A stretch of 64,000 nt of DNA, taken from the NCBI GenBank assembly GCA_020073445.1, contig JAIQFE010000029.1, positions 20,448-84,447 on the forward strand. Direction: 5' to 3'. Position numbers and translations under genes: made by a program. The DNA comes from Terriglobia bacterium. GTDB taxonomy: Bacteria > Acidobacteriota > Terriglobia > Bryobacterales > Bryobacteraceae. Within the stretch, counting starts at the first letter, position 1. Each line of letters begins with the position of its first letter. Positions 7,262 through 16,987 of this stretch are shown piece after piece. A model generated the notes under the pieces. That model was not told the DNA's origin, did no database searches, and worked only from the letters and a program-made list of their open reading frames with translations.

Positions 7262-9241
7262 CTAGTTGTTCGTATTTCGTGGACGCTCGAACTTCGCGTT
7301 GATGTACTTCTGGGCTTCTTCCAGAGCGCCCTGGGTGTTGTCCTTGGTGCGCTGCGCGAGCTTGTACTCGTTCACCGCGCGATCCCGCTGGTCGGTGATG
7401 TCGTAGATCATCCCCAGGTTGATGTGCGACCACACTTCGGTCCACTTGGGATCCAGGTCGCCCGAAAGAGACTCGCGAAACTCGTTGGCGGCAGCCTGAT
7501 AGTTGCCCTGCTTGAAGTACGCTTCGGCCGTGCGGTAATGCGCCAGGGAACTGTTGCGCTTCACGTCCAGCGCCTTCTTGTATTCGTTCAGGGCTTCGAT
7601 GTACTCGGCGACCTCCATGAACTGCTCGCCGCGCTTGATCGCCACCGCCACGCGCATGTCGTTGTCGTAGCGCAGCAGCTGGCCCTTGGGATCGAGCACC
7701 ACGTTCTTCGGCTTGCCGAAGGTTTCCACGGCGAAATCGGTGGATGTCCCGGCGATCTCCACTTTCTTCTCTTCGGGATTGCCTTCGGTATCGATCCGCA
7801 GGGTCGCCGGCATGCGGAACGTGTCTAAATCCTGCGAGATTTTGCCGTTCACGCGGAATCCCTTGGACCCAACGCGGAACATGGTCCATTCCATTTTGAA
7901 TTCCGGCGCGCCGCTCGATTCGATCCATTGCAGGAAGAAGTAATTGAGGCTCTGGCCGGATACCTCTTCGGCGATCTTCTGGAAATCCGCTGTGTTGATC
8001 GATTTCCCGGCGTAGCGCTCCTGCACGGTCTTCATCAGCTTGAAGAAATTCTCGTCGCCGATTATCGAACGAAGCATATGCAGCACTGCCGCACCCTTGC
8101 CGGCCGTCGCGGCCCAGAACTCCGGAGAATAGTCTTCGAGCCGGGACGATTGCATTAGAGGAGGCTGTTCCACCGTCAGCGCTTCCACGTAGGTTTCATG
8201 GACCTGTTCTTCCATGGCCCCCGAGCCGCTGATGTTTTCGGTGTACATCAGCTCGGCGTAGCGCGCCATCCCATTCTCGATCCACATGTGGTTGCGCGTC
8301 GTGGGCGAAACCTGCCCGCCCCACCACTGCCGCGAAATCTGGTTCGCCAGCAGTTTAGTGTTCACATCCGAGCCGATCGCTCGCGGCGATAAGAACAGGA
8401 TTCCCGGCGCGGAATAGCCGTTCGGGGTGCCGGTCTCGGTTTCGATCACGATCAGGTTCCGATTGGGCAGCGAGCCGTAGATGCCGGTCAGGAACTCCAT
8501 CGCGCGTCCGATCTCCTGGCCGTAGGCGCCGGCCATGTCCTTCCGCTCGCGGAAATACAGCGAAGTATTGATTCCGCCGGAGGCGATGACGGTCGGGTCG
8601 CCTTTGACGATCGCGAAGCTGGCAGGGAACGACGGCGTCGACGTCTGGAACCGCACGGCAGTCTTTCCATCCGCGGCCAGGTCGGCCGACTCCATCCCGC
8701 CGGCGATGATCTTATAACCCGAAGGCACGGTGACCTTGAGATCGGCGGTGAAGCGGTCCGTGGTGTAGTCGTTCACCGGGATCCAGCGCGCCGGATACAT
8801 CAGGTACGTGATGTCGGGATGAATCGCGGCGAACTTAATGCCCCACACGGGCGATTCTTCGGCGCCGGTCAACTTTCCGCCATACACAAAGGTCAGAGTG
8901 GCCGGTTTGCCTTTGGGCATCGTTTCCGCCAGGCTTAGCCGGACAGTCATGTCCTGGGCCACGCGCGATGCGGGAACCTGGCGGCCGGCTTCATCCGTCA
9001 CGCTATCCAGGCTCAGGGCGTTGTTCAGCTCGAAAGAAACGCTGGTGAGATCGTCGAGAGGCGTGAATCGCACTTTGGCCGTGGCGCGAATGGTCTGTGC
9101 ATTGGGATCCACCTGCGCATCGATCGTGTAGTTGTCCACGTCCATGCGTGAACGTTGGGCCTGGCCTTGTCCCTGCCCCAGCCCTTGTCCGAACGCAATC
9201 GCCGAGGTTAACGCCACCGAACAAAAAAACTTACTCAGCAT
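7262..9241 (-). CDS. Secreted M1-peptidase-like protein lacking zinc ligands, with C-terminal TPRs
   Basis: A 659-residue protein with a signal peptide (residues 1-18) and a Gly/Gln-rich stretch, then an M1 aminopeptidase-like beta domain and the thermolysin-like helical region. Where M1 enzymes have HExxH, this reads Asn300-Gln-Ile-Ser-Arg304, still followed by QWWGG. The third ligand in NEG becomes Asn323 (IENG), and the GAMEN motif is replaced by GTPNG. No metal site is therefore expected. Residues from about 560 form TPR-like helices (EYIEALNEYKKAL and following). It starts inside the last 11 bases of lpxB, so it is probably co-translated. A binding or scaffold role in the cell envelope is inferred. 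Confidence 0.8.
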   Translation of the reverse strand: MLSKFFCSVALTSAIAFGQGLGQGQGQAQRSRMDVDNYTIDAQVDPNAQTIRATAKVRFTPLDDLTSVSFELNNALSLDSVTDEAGRQVPASRVAQDMTVRLSLAETMPKGKPATLTFVYGGKLTGAEESPVWGIKFAAIHPDITYLMYPARWIPVNDYTTDRFTADLKVTVPSGYKIIAGGMESADLAADGKTAVRFQTSTPSFPASFAIVKGDPTVIASGGINTSLYFRERKDMAGAYGQEIGRAMEFLTGIYGSLPNRNLIVIETETGTPNGYSAPGILFLSPRAIGSDVNTKLLANQISRQWWGGQVSPTTRNHMWIENGMARYAELMYTENISGSGAMEEQVHETYVEALTVEQPPLMQSSRLEDYSPEFWAATAGKGAAVLHMLRSIIGDENFFKLMKTVQERYAGKSINTADFQKIAEEVSGQSLNYFFLQWIESSGAPEFKMEWTMFRVGSKGFRVNGKISQDLDTFRMPATLRIDTEGNPEEKKVEIAGTSTDFAVETFGKPKNVVLDPKGQLLRYDNDMRVAVAIKRGEQFMEVAEYIEALNEYKKALDVKRNSSLAHYRTAEAYFKQGNYQAAANEFRESLSGDLDPKWTEVWSHINLGMIYDITDQRDRAVNEYKLAQRTKDNTQGALEEAQKYINAKFERPRNTNN

Positions 9242-10379
9242 GAACTCTATCTCCGCTCACGACTTTCTCCACCCAGTCTGCTGCGGTTTCCATGGGATCC
9301 CGATCGCTCCGTAGCATCTTTGCGACTTCCGCCAACCCAGTTCGCATAGTCTGCATAACTTCAGGTTCTTCCAATAGCCGCAATGCTTCCGATGCTATTC
9401 GATCGGCGGTCATCTGGTCCTGGATCAGTTCGGGAACCACTAGCCGCCCTGCTACCAGGTTTACCATGGTCAAAAAAGGCGTTTGCACACGCCAGCGTTG
9501 CAAGTACCAACTTAACGCGTTTACCCGGTAAAAGGTCACCATCGGGGTCCCCAACATGGCGCCCTCAATGGTCACGGTTCCGCTCGCTGCCAGCGCCAAC
9601 TCTGCTTGGGCCAGCGCATCCCAGGTATAACCCTCGATTACTTTGATGGATTCGGCGCGAACCGGTTCCCAAAATCTTGTGTTCTCAAGGCCAAACCCCG
9701 CCGGTAGAGGGAGCACAAAGGTCACAGGAACCCGTTCCCGGATGCGACGGGCCGCGTCCAGAAGAATCGGCATGTGCCGGGCCAGCTCGCCGTGCCGGCT
9801 GCCGGGAAGTATCGCCACAATCCGTGAGACTTCCGGGATACCCAACTTCGAACAGAACTCGGCGCGGGTGAGTTTGGGCTTCGCCAAGCGGGCTAAAGGA
9901 TGCCCGATATAGGTGGTCGGAACGCCGTGCTTCCGGAAGAACTCCTCTTCAAAGGGGAAGATACAGAGAAGACGGCTCAGGGTGGCGCGCATGGTCTTCA
10001 CCCGGCCCTCCTTCCACGCCCAGGCTTGCGGCGCCACCAGGTAGACGATTGTCACGCCCTGCCGCTTAAGCTTTCGCGCCAGGGGCAAGTGGAAGCTGGG
10101 GGAATCGGTGAGGATCGCCACATCGGGCGGCTCGGCCGCGCATGCCCGAACGAGCTTCCTCAATTCGAGTAAGATGCGCGGAATGTGCGGGATTACCTCA
10201 ATGATGCCGACCACCGCCAACGACCGCTGATCCACTATGGGCCGCACTCCGGCGGCTTGCATGCGGGGACCGGCACATCCAAAGAACTCGGCGCCAGGAT
10301 GGCGAGCTTTCAGGACCTCCACCAGCCTCGAAGCGTACAAATCACCGGAAGCCTCGCCGGCGGAGATGAAGATGCGCAC
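9231..10379 (-). CDS. lpxB: Lipid-A-disaccharide synthase
   Basis: A 382-residue family GT19 enzyme that joins UDP-2,3-diacylglucosamine and lipid X to make the lipid A disaccharide at the inner membrane. Recognised by MRIFISAGEASGDLYASRLV at the start, FGCAGPRMQAAGVRP, LAVVGIIEV, TDSPSFHLPLARKLK, YLVAPQAWAWKEGR, FPFEEEFF, YIGHPL, LPGSRHGE and the C-terminal SGTVTIEGAML. It shows that the organism has an LPS-type outer membrane. The downstream M1-like gene overlaps its end. Confidence 0.95.
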   Translation of the reverse strand: MRIFISAGEASGDLYASRLVEVLKARHPGAEFFGCAGPRMQAAGVRPIVDQRSLAVVGIIEVIPHIPRILLELRKLVRACAAEPPDVAILTDSPSFHLPLARKLKRQGVTIVYLVAPQAWAWKEGRVKTMRATLSRLLCIFPFEEEFFRKHGVPTTYIGHPLARLAKPKLTRAEFCSKLGIPEVSRIVAILPGSRHGELARHMPILLDAARRIRERVPVTFVLPLPAGFGLENTRFWEPVRAESIKVIEGYTWDALAQAELALAASGTVTIEGAMLGTPMVTFYRVNALSWYLQRWRVQTPFLTMVNLVAGRLVVPELIQDQMTADRIASEALRLLEEPEVMQTMRTGLAEVAKMLRSDRDPMETAADWVEKVVSGDRVHAE

Positions 10380-10432
10380 CTGCCAACAGTCTAACGTCTC
10401 CGTATCATCGAGACGCGGCGTTGCTTAGCAAT

Positions 10433-11392
10433 TTACTCCCACGCGCTCTTGGTACCGTACGGCAGGCTCACACCCATCGCCTCAATCTCGTGAATCTTTC
10501 CGTTGCGGATCTTGAAGATTTCGCCGGCCTGCAGGTTCGAGGTGCCGCCGCCCATCGGAATCACATCGACTCCAGGCACGCCCTGGATCTTGATGCTCCG
10601 GACGCCGCCGCGATGCTGGAACATGGGGAAGCTGAACACCAGACCCTGCTGCTCATCGACGACGGTCAGCCTGCGCGGCCACAGGCGTGTGATGAAACTC
10701 AGCACCTGGCTATCGACCTGCGCCGTGCAACTCAACGTGCCGATCACCGCCATATCCTGGTTCGCTTTGGGCGATCCGAGGTCGACAGGCCATGGCACCG
10801 GCGTCTTATTGTGCGTAGTCTGGCCGCCGTTCTCATGTCTCTCACAATCCTCCGCAAAAGGTGCGATGCTGCCCTTCCCGTGCTCGATCGCTTCGAAGTA
10901 GGAATCGGCCGCGTCGATCATCACTTGCCGTGGCGTCCGATCATTATCGTTAAGGTCGGACAACAGCCCGGGCCGCGCGGTAACCAGATTCTGCATCCGA
11001 TCCGGGCGCATGTTGCGCGCCAGGACGTGCTCGATCTCCGTAATCTTGCCGTTGATCACCTTCAAGCGCATCGCGATGATGAGCGGCTTGTCCCACTCCT
11101 TCATCACGCCATAGAACGCGACCTGGCTCGAGGCCGGATCGACGGCATAAATCTTGAACGTGGTGGGCGCCTCCGACGCTCCGACCCATAGCCCTTCGCC
11201 GACTTGAATCTCGGCGGTGTTCTCGGTGTACCGAACGCCCTTGGCCAGCGGCAGGCCGGCAGGATCATGCTTGACCATCGCAGCCAGGTAGCGGTCAACC
11301 AGACCAGTCATGCACGTACGATCGCAGGAATTCGCTGTCTGCGCCCAGACGCCGGACGCCATTAGGACGGCTATGGAGATGCAGGTTTTCAC
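10433..11392 (-). CDS. Secreted protein with two SnoaL/NTF2-like repeats
   Basis: A 319-residue protein from the GTG at 11392, chosen because it starts a clean signal peptide (VKTCISIAVLMASGVWAQ); the open frame extends upstream into the divergent gene's leader but reads as non-coding. The mature part shows two similar segments, LVDRYLAAMVKHDP with RYTEN, and AADSYFEAIEHGK with CERHENG, like cone-shaped SnoaL/NTF2 folds. No catalytic residues are assignable. It is divergent from the methyltransferase at 11423, with only 30 bases between starts, so the promoters must overlap; TATATA at 11402 is a possible shared element. Confidence 0.6.
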   Translation of the reverse strand: MKTCISIAVLMASGVWAQTANSCDRTCMTGLVDRYLAAMVKHDPAGLPLAKGVRYTENTAEIQVGEGLWVGASEAPTTFKIYAVDPASSQVAFYGVMKEWDKPLIIAMRLKVINGKITEIEHVLARNMRPDRMQNLVTARPGLLSDLNDNDRTPRQVMIDAADSYFEAIEHGKGSIAPFAEDCERHENGGQTTHNKTPVPWPVDLGSPKANQDMAVIGTLSCTAQVDSQVLSFITRLWPRRLTVVDEQQGLVFSFPMFQHRGGVRSIKIQGVPGVDVIPMGGGTSNLQAGEIFKIRNGKIHEIEAMGVSLPYGTKSAWE

Positions 11393-11422
11393 GCCACCGA
11401 TTATATACACTGAGATACCGAT

Positions 11423-11992
11423 ATGGAATCCGCAATGCGAGTGGCAGGCTTTTGCTGGCTGGCGATCTTCGTCTTGTGGGCCATCCTGGGGTTCGCGGTC
11501 AAGCAAACCGTCGGCTCGCGGTCAGATGTGCGAGCCCGGATCGCCGTCTGGGGCGTGATGTTAGCCTGGCTGATTCTGTTCAGTGACGGCATGCGCCGCG
11601 GAGTGCTGGGCGAACGCTTCCTTCCGATGGACCCGGCGATTGCCTACGTGGGGCTGGCGATCACCATCATCGGGCTGGGGTTCGCGGTATGGGCTCGCCT
11701 CGTCATCGGCCGCAACTGGGGCGGGTTGATTACAGTGCAGCAGGATCACAAGCTGATGCGGACGGGGCCGTACGGAATTGTGCGGCATCCCATCTACTCG
11801 GGCTTCATGCTGGCCACGCTGGGCACCGCCCTCATTGTGGGCCAAGTCGGCGGGCTGATCTCCGTAGCACTCATCGTGATTTCATGGGGATACAAATCTC
11901 GTCTGGAAGAAACCCTGATGGTGGAACAGTTTGGCGCCGAATACGAAGACTATCGCCGCCATGTGAAAGCGCTGATTCCGGGAGTCTGGTAA
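11423..11992 (+). CDS. Isoprenylcysteine carboxyl methyltransferase (ICMT)-like membrane protein
   Basis: A 189-residue integral membrane protein with about four to five helices. The C-terminal ICMT/PEMT signature is clear: TGPYGIVRHPIYSG, then a helix, then EETLMVEQFGAEYEDYRRHVKALIP. These residues bind S-adenosylmethionine at the membrane surface. Bacterial homologues act on unknown small substrates or lipids. Met5 (11435) is an alternative start. Confidence 0.8.
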   Translation: MESAMRVAGFCWLAIFVLWAILGFAVKQTVGSRSDVRARIAVWGVMLAWLILFSDGMRRGVLGERFLPMDPAIAYVGLAITIIGLGFAVWARLVIGRNWGGLITVQQDHKLMRTGPYGIVRHPIYSGFMLATLGTALIVGQVGGLISVALIVISWGYKSRLEETLMVEQFGAEYEDYRRHVKALIPGVW

Positions 11993-12069
11993 TTCGCCGC
12001 TCACCGGTCCGGAATGGCCGTTCGTCGAAAATCCGGTAACCTCCAGCGTGACCCAGAGTATCGTTAGAC

Positions 12070-12819
12070 ATGCTCTTACGATGCTTTGTTTTCATCGCGA
12101 CGGCCGCCGGAATCCTGAGTGCCGCTGACTCGAAGGATATCCACCGTACTTTCCCGCTGGACAGCCGCGGGCACGTAACCATCGACACTTACAAGGGATC
12201 TATCCGCGTCACCACGTGGGACCGGAATGAGATCGATGTCGCGGTCCGGATCGAGGAAGACGGCGACGTGTTTGCGCAGAGCGTGAAGCGGGCGGATGTC
12301 CACTTCGACGCATCTCCTTCCGACGTGCGAATCACGAGCAACGATCAATGGGCGTTCTTCCTCGTGGACGGAGTCGCGCCGCTGTACAACTACACGATTC
12401 ACATGCCCCGAACGGCGAGCTTGCGGATCAAGGACTACAAGTCCGAGAGCGAGGTCAGCGATCTGGCGGCTGAGTTACAGGTCGAAACCTACAAAGGCAC
12501 CCTCCAGTTGAGGAACTTTGGCGGCGGGCTGACGGTGAACACCTACAAAGGCGACATACGAGCCGAGTTCGCCGCGGTCACGGCACCGGTCAAGATCGAC
12601 ACGTACAAGGGCACCATCGACTTGCGGATGCCCCGCGACAGCCGCTTCGACCTGAACACTGATTTGGGGCGCCGGGGCGGTGACCCGGATAACGATTTCG
12701 CACGATATGTCCGGACGTCGAGCTTGCGCGATCGTACCCATCGATCACAGGTGAATGGAGGAGGCCCGGAATTGCGGGTGAGGACTTACAAAGGCGAGTT
12801 CAGCCTGCGCGCCCGCTGA
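12070..12819 (+). CDS. Secreted beta-repeat protein with periodic TYKG motifs (DUF4097-like)
   Basis: A 249-residue exported protein (signal peptide about 1-18). The strand-turn unit x-T-Y-K-G recurs: [40 protein letters not shown] and [10 protein letters not shown], with a degenerate DYKSESEV. Such periodicity suits a beta-solenoid of the DUF4097 type found in envelope proteins of unknown function. Its last 34 bases overlap the 3' end of the convergent transporter gene. Confidence 0.6.
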   Translation: MLLRCFVFIATAAGILSAADSKDIHRTFPLDSRGHVTIDTYKGSIRVTTWDRNEIDVAVRIEEDGDVFAQSVKRADVHFDASPSDVRITSNDQWAFFLVDGVAPLYNYTIHMPRTASLRIKDYKSESEVSDLAAELQVETYKGTLQLRNFGGGLTVNTYKGDIRAEFAAVTAPVKIDTYKGTIDLRMPRDSRFDLNTDLGRRGGDPDNDFARYVRTSSLRDRTHRSQVNGGGPELRVRTYKGEFSLRAR

Positions 12820-14111
12820 GTCGAGAGCACGAGAGCAGCGGTAAGTCCGCAAACAGCGGCGAGCGATAGCCAAACGCCCGGCATTGCTGGATTACCCGTA
12901 ACGTGGATGAGGTAGGTGCAGATGGCCGGGGTGAACCCACCGAACACCGCGGTCGCCAGGCTGTAGGCCAGCGAGAATCCGGATGTGCGCACTTCCACCG
13001 GCATGATCTCGGTCAGGTACACGGCCATAGCGCCGTTGTAGGCAGCGTAGACGAACGCCAGCCACAGTTCGACGATCAGAAGCCTCGAAAACGAAGGCGC
13101 GCTCACCAGCCAACTCAGCGTGGGATACGCGGTCGCGAGCGCCGCAATCGTGCACGCGATCAGAATCGGGCGGCGGCCGATCTTATCCGACAGCGCGCCG
13201 GAGAGCGGCAGGACCAGAAGATTGCACGCGCCGACACACAGAGTGACGACCAGGTTTCCCGACGCCGCCAGATGCAGGACGCTCGCACCGAACGTGGGCG
13301 TGTACGCGGTGACGAAGTAGAAGCTCACGGTGGTCATGGTCGCCATCATCATGCCGAGCACAACCAGCCTCCAGTTGGCCGCAACGGATCGGGCGATCTC
13401 GGCCGGCCGGGGCGCGTGCGCGCGCTGGAGAAAAGCTTCGGTTTCTTCGAGCGACCGGCGCAGCATCAACAGGAAGGGCAGCAACGTGCAGCCCGCCAGA
13501 AACGGAATCCTCCAGCCCCACTGCTGAATCTGTCCGGTAGACAACGTCGACGTCAGCACCAACCCGATCACAGCGGCGAACATCACAGCCACCTGCTGGC
13601 TCGCGGATTGCCACGCGACGTAGAATCCCTTGCGTCCGGCGGTCGCGATTTCGGAGAGATACACCGAGACTCCGCCCAGTTCGACTCCCGCCGAGAATCC
13701 CTGCAAGAGCCGGCCGACCAGCACTAGCAACGGCGCGGCCAGACCTATGGCAACGTAGCCCGGCAACAGCGCGATCGACAGCGTCCCTACGGCCATCAGC
13801 GCGAGCGTGACGAGCAGACCCTTGCGGCGGCCGTGATGGTCGATATAAGCGCCGAGCACGATGGCTCCCAAGGGTCGCATGAGGAATCCCGCGCCGAAGG
13901 TGGCTAGCGAGAGCATCAGGGACGCGTACTCGTTGCTGCTGGGGAAAAAGGTGACGGCGATGGCGGCGGCGTAGTAGGCGAAGATCTGGAAATCATACAT
14001 TTCCAGGGCGTTGCCGGCCGCGACACGGACCACCCGGCGGACCTGCGACGTCCGAACTTGCCGGGCGGGCGGAACCAGGCTTGAATGAATTGGGCTGGAA
14101 TGGGTCGCCAT
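12786..14111 (-). CDS. MHS-family proton symporter, citrate/tricarballylate type
   Basis: A 441-residue 12-helix major facilitator of the metabolite:H+ symporter family. It resembles CitA/TcuC nearly throughout: [127 protein letters not shown] and FGGFTPAI. A tricarboxylate or dicarboxylate substrate is likely. The ATG at 14111 is preferred over 14126, with GGAAG 5 bases upstream and a better match to the family length. Its 3' end overlaps the convergent secreted repeat protein. Confidence 0.85.
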   Translation of the reverse strand: MATHSSPIHSSLVPPARQVRTSQVRRVVRVAAGNALEMYDFQIFAYYAAAIAVTFFPSSNEYASLMLSLATFGAGFLMRPLGAIVLGAYIDHHGRRKGLLVTLALMAVGTLSIALLPGYVAIGLAAPLLVLVGRLLQGFSAGVELGGVSVYLSEIATAGRKGFYVAWQSASQQVAVMFAAVIGLVLTSTLSTGQIQQWGWRIPFLAGCTLLPFLLMLRRSLEETEAFLQRAHAPRPAEIARSVAANWRLVVLGMMMATMTTVSFYFVTAYTPTFGASVLHLAASGNLVVTLCVGACNLLVLPLSGALSDKIGRRPILIACTIAALATAYPTLSWLVSAPSFSRLLIVELWLAFVYAAYNGAMAVYLTEIMPVEVRTSGFSLAYSLATAVFGGFTPAICTYLIHVTGNPAMPGVWLSLAAVCGLTAALVLSTQRARRLNSPL

Positions 14112-14200
14112 GGAGCTTCCGTCCAAGCATACCGCCGCATGCCCCCAAAAGACGCCTGCCCTAAAAACGTCCCGCGATTCAGCCGATTACTAGAGAGCAC

Positions 14201-14737
14201 ATGTTCGTCGACTATTACGAGGTTCTGCAGATCAGCCCCAACGCCGATGTCGAGACCATCCGCCGGGTCTATCGCATGCAAGCGCAGCGGTTTCACCCCG
14301 ACAATCTGGATAGCGGCAATGCGGAAGCCTTTCGCAAGATTTCGGCCGCCTATGAGGTCCTGAACGATCCCCAACGCCGGGCTGCGTACGATCGCGATCA
14401 TCGCGAGGCGCGGCGGCGTGCGGCTATTGGAGTTCCCGAGCCTCCTCCGTCCGGTCCACCGGTCATGGATGAAATGCAGCGGCGGGAGAAAATCCTGAGC
14501 CTGCTCTACAGCCGCAGGTTCTCGCATCCCCAGCAGCCGAGCCTCAACCTCCGCGAACTCGAAGCGCTGTTAAGCACTCCGAGAAGCGATCTCGAATTCA
14601 GTCTCTGGTATCTAAAAGAATGTGGATACCTGGTCCGCACGGATAGCGCTCATCACACGATCACCCTGAAGGGCGTTCAGTTCGCCGAAGGTCTCAAGAC
14701 CGGCAGCGCCAGATGGCTGGACGGCGTCCAGGGCTGA
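14201..14737 (+). CDS. J-domain protein with C-terminal extension
   Basis: A 178-residue protein. The J domain occupies about residues 3-68, with the Hsp70-stimulating His32-Pro33-Asp34 and helix IV ending [15 protein letters not shown]. There is no Gly/Phe region and no zinc finger, so this is a class C co-chaperone. Residues from about 90 form a separate module ([54 protein letters not shown]) that looks like a small winged helix. It probably recruits DnaK to one client. Confidence 0.75.
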   Translation: MFVDYYEVLQISPNADVETIRRVYRMQAQRFHPDNLDSGNAEAFRKISAAYEVLNDPQRRAAYDRDHREARRRAAIGVPEPPPSGPPVMDEMQRREKILSLLYSRRFSHPQQPSLNLRELEALLSTPRSDLEFSLWYLKECGYLVRTDSAHHTITLKGVQFAEGLKTGSARWLDGVQG

Positions 14738-14974
14738 CTGCTACTTGGGACCTTACTTAGGCAACAATCTGGTTGATTCACACGGATCGGCTGCCCCAAA
14801 TGGGTTGGCGTGACAGGCTGGTGCTCCTTGGCATGTTCGTCGCGCTTTTTCCGACACCGATAATAGCTATCGACGCCACGACCGCGCGTGGGAATCGGAT
14901 AGAAACACGTTGTTCGGTCTCTTATGTTTTGTGTGATATCGGAAGCGCCTGCTATCAACTAATTACACACAAAA
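14738..14974. other. Intergenic stretch between convergent genes
   Basis: 237 bases between the J-domain gene and the minus-strand gene at 14975. A 60-codon frame starting at ATG 14800 is open through this space, but it lacks a ribosome binding site and a recognisable product. No terminator with a clear T run is visible. Composition is more AT-rich than the flanking J-domain gene. Confidence 0.4.
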
Positions 14975-15787
14975 TTAGTTGACCACGTCGCACTTGAGCG
15001 CGTCGGGAAGCAAATGAGTTGTTCCGTCCGCATTCTTGGCTGTAAGCGCCCGCAGGCCATATGAAGCCCCCAGCTTGCTGCTCAGGGGAACCCATTTACT
15101 CTGATCATCGTCAAACGCGATAGTACCTTTAATCCACTGCCGATTCTCTGGGTCAGCCGGCCATTGGAACCTGGCAGATCGGAAGTTCCTCTTAATTCCG
15201 AGAGTTGTGTAGTTCCCGGTTATGCCCACACATAACTTGATAACCGTAAGCGGTGGGACGAAATCACTAGGCGGCGACGCGAGGTGTTGCCCATCGGGGA
15301 ACCCAAGGATCAGCCTGCGATCTTTGTCCATCGAGATAATTTCGGAATCGCAGTAGTAATTGACTTCCGGTTCAATCGTAACCGCCCCCTTACTGTAACT
15401 GAAATCCCTCAAGATGATCGTTTTCCTGTTGGCGTCCATTACATAGGCAAGATTGACGTAGCAGTTGAGAGCACTAGTCCTAATCGCGAAGATGCTAGTG
15501 TTTCTAACCGTAAACGGGAGAACCCTCGATGATCCGTTTACGGAATCCCGAGCCTCAATGTCTGGAAGAGACAGCCACGGGTGACGACCCAAGAATAACT
15601 CAGCGAACCCAAATAGCGTCGCGAATATCGCAGCAAGAGAAAGGATTATCAGCACCGGGTGATTCTGCATTGAACGCAATATCCGTCGGAGCGTTTTTGG
15701 CTTTCGTGATTTTCGTTCTTTGGATGGTTGCTCCTCTGCTTTGGGATGTTCAGGGATAGGCCTGTTGTATGCATCATACAGAGGCAT
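14975..15787 (-). CDS. Hypothetical single-pass membrane protein
   Basis: A 270-residue protein that I do not recognise. It has a basic, Pro/Lys-rich cytoplasmic N-terminus (1-42), one transmembrane helix (about 44-66), and an extracytoplasmic domain of about 200 residues rich in beta strands, with Cys109 in SALNCYVN and further Cys in YYCDSE and KLCVG. Codon use is less GC-rich than in neighbours, which suggests recent acquisition. It ends 37 bases before the upstream SMP-30-like gene's stop. Confidence 0.5.
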   Translation of the reverse strand: MPLYDAYNRPIPEHPKAEEQPSKERKSRKPKTLRRILRSMQNHPVLIILSLAAIFATLFGFAELFLGRHPWLSLPDIEARDSVNGSSRVLPFTVRNTSIFAIRTSALNCYVNLAYVMDANRKTIILRDFSYSKGAVTIEPEVNYYCDSEIISMDKDRRLILGFPDGQHLASPPSDFVPPLTVIKLCVGITGNYTTLGIKRNFRSARFQWPADPENRQWIKGTIAFDDDQSKWVPLSSKLGASYGLRALTAKNADGTTHLLPDALKCDVVN

Positions 15788-15824
15788 CAGTTTTTGTCCA
15801 CAGGCCCGTGTAGCTCGTCCAACC

Positions 15825-16910
15825 TTACTTGCCGCGGCCCTTTGGGCCTTGGGCGATCATCGGGATGGCAATGATCCAGTCCGTATTGCCGGTTCTGGAC
15901 ACTGCGTACAGCGTCTTTCGATCCGGGCCACTGAAAGTCACGGTAATGACAGGCCGCGGCGTCGGGATCACGCCGAGATATTTACCAGTTGGATCGAAAA
16001 CCTGGATGCCGTTAGCCTGCGCGGTCACGTAGAGACGCCCGGCGGAGTCGAAGGTGCTACCGTCGCCACCGCCGCCGGCTTCAAGCTTGGCGAATTCGCG
16101 CTGATTGGTGAGCGAGCCGTCCTTCTGGACGTCAAACGACGCCACCGTCGGCCCGTTGGTGACGTAGAGATGCTTTTCATCGGGGCTTAGAACGATGCCG
16201 TTGGTGTTCAGATTCTCACCGTACTTGGTGATTTTGCCGTTCGCGTCCGCATGATAAAGGCCGCCCATGGTGAAGTACACTCCGCCCTTGCTGTCGGCAG
16301 TCATGTCGTTAAGAATGCCGCCGAGGCAATCCAGAGGATCGCCATTATTCTTGTTGACCAGGGTCTTGCGCTTCGGTTCCAGCTGCTCGATCGATTGATT
16401 GAGCCCCCGGTTCAACACGAACAGATACTTGCCATTCATCGCGACTGAACCTGAGGTATTCAAGCCGGTGTAGACGGTGGAAACCTTGCCATTCTTATCG
16501 AGCTTCACGACATTGCTGTTATCGTTCTGCGCAAGCAGGATGCCGCCGTCCTTAGTGGCGACGATACCGTCGGCATTGTTGCCTTCCACTTGCCAGACCT
16601 CTTTCCACTTCTGACCCGCGGCGATCACGCCAGGAATCGCCGCGCTGGTGACGTCGTTAGGGCCGGCCGCCGCGGGAGCTGCCGGGCCTTTCGCTTGTCC
16701 CTTGGCAGGTCCGCCTTTTGCTGCTCCGCCTCTGCCCGGAGCCGCCGGAGGAGGAACTTTGCAAGTCTTGATCAGGTCCGGATATTTGGCGTCCTGAGGA
16801 GCCTGCACTCCGGGGCCTGTCCGCGGCGCCGCAGGAGCTGGGGCCTGACAAAAGGCTGCCGACGAGCCGAGCACACCCAAAACAATCGTAGACATCGTGG
16901 TCATTTTCAT
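15825..16910 (-). CDS. Secreted SMP-30/gluconolactonase-like beta-propeller
   Basis: A 361-residue exported protein starting at ATG 16908-16910 (MKMTTMSTIV), which gives a clean signal peptide; the open frame starts 11 codons earlier. A low-complexity Ala/Pro/Gly/Lys linker (about 30-85) precedes six propeller-like blades: NADGIVATKDGGILLAQ, GKVSTVYTG, NDMTADSKGGVYFT, GIVLSPDEKHLYVT, STFDSAGRLYVTAQANGIQVFD. These fit SMP-30/LRE proteins, which bind a divalent metal and hydrolyse lactones. The substrate cannot be assigned. Confidence 0.75.
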   Translation of the reverse strand: MKMTTMSTIVLGVLGSSAAFCQAPAPAAPRTGPGVQAPQDAKYPDLIKTCKVPPPAAPGRGGAAKGGPAKGQAKGPAAPAAAGPNDVTSAAIPGVIAAGQKWKEVWQVEGNNADGIVATKDGGILLAQNDNSNVVKLDKNGKVSTVYTGLNTSGSVAMNGKYLFVLNRGLNQSIEQLEPKRKTLVNKNNGDPLDCLGGILNDMTADSKGGVYFTMGGLYHADANGKITKYGENLNTNGIVLSPDEKHLYVTNGPTVASFDVQKDGSLTNQREFAKLEAGGGGDGSTFDSAGRLYVTAQANGIQVFDPTGKYLGVIPTPRPVITVTFSGPDRKTLYAVSRTGNTDWIIAIPMIAQGPKGRGK

Positions 16911-16987
16911 AAGGATCGTGGACTCCGCGTTCCAGAATATCAATAACTGAGCCCCAGACGTAGGCGGGACGGCGCACTGGATAGACT

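Noticed and set aside
6705..7928. Minus-strand frame of 407 codons across trxB and the M1-like gene
   Set aside because: It overlaps two firm genes and the palindrome between them; its sequence is Arg/Gly-rich and without domains.
14773..14982. Plus-strand frame of 69 codons with a hydrophobic segment
   Set aside because: It has no ribosome binding site and no recognisable product, and overlaps the stop of the convergent gene; noted under the intergenic entry only.
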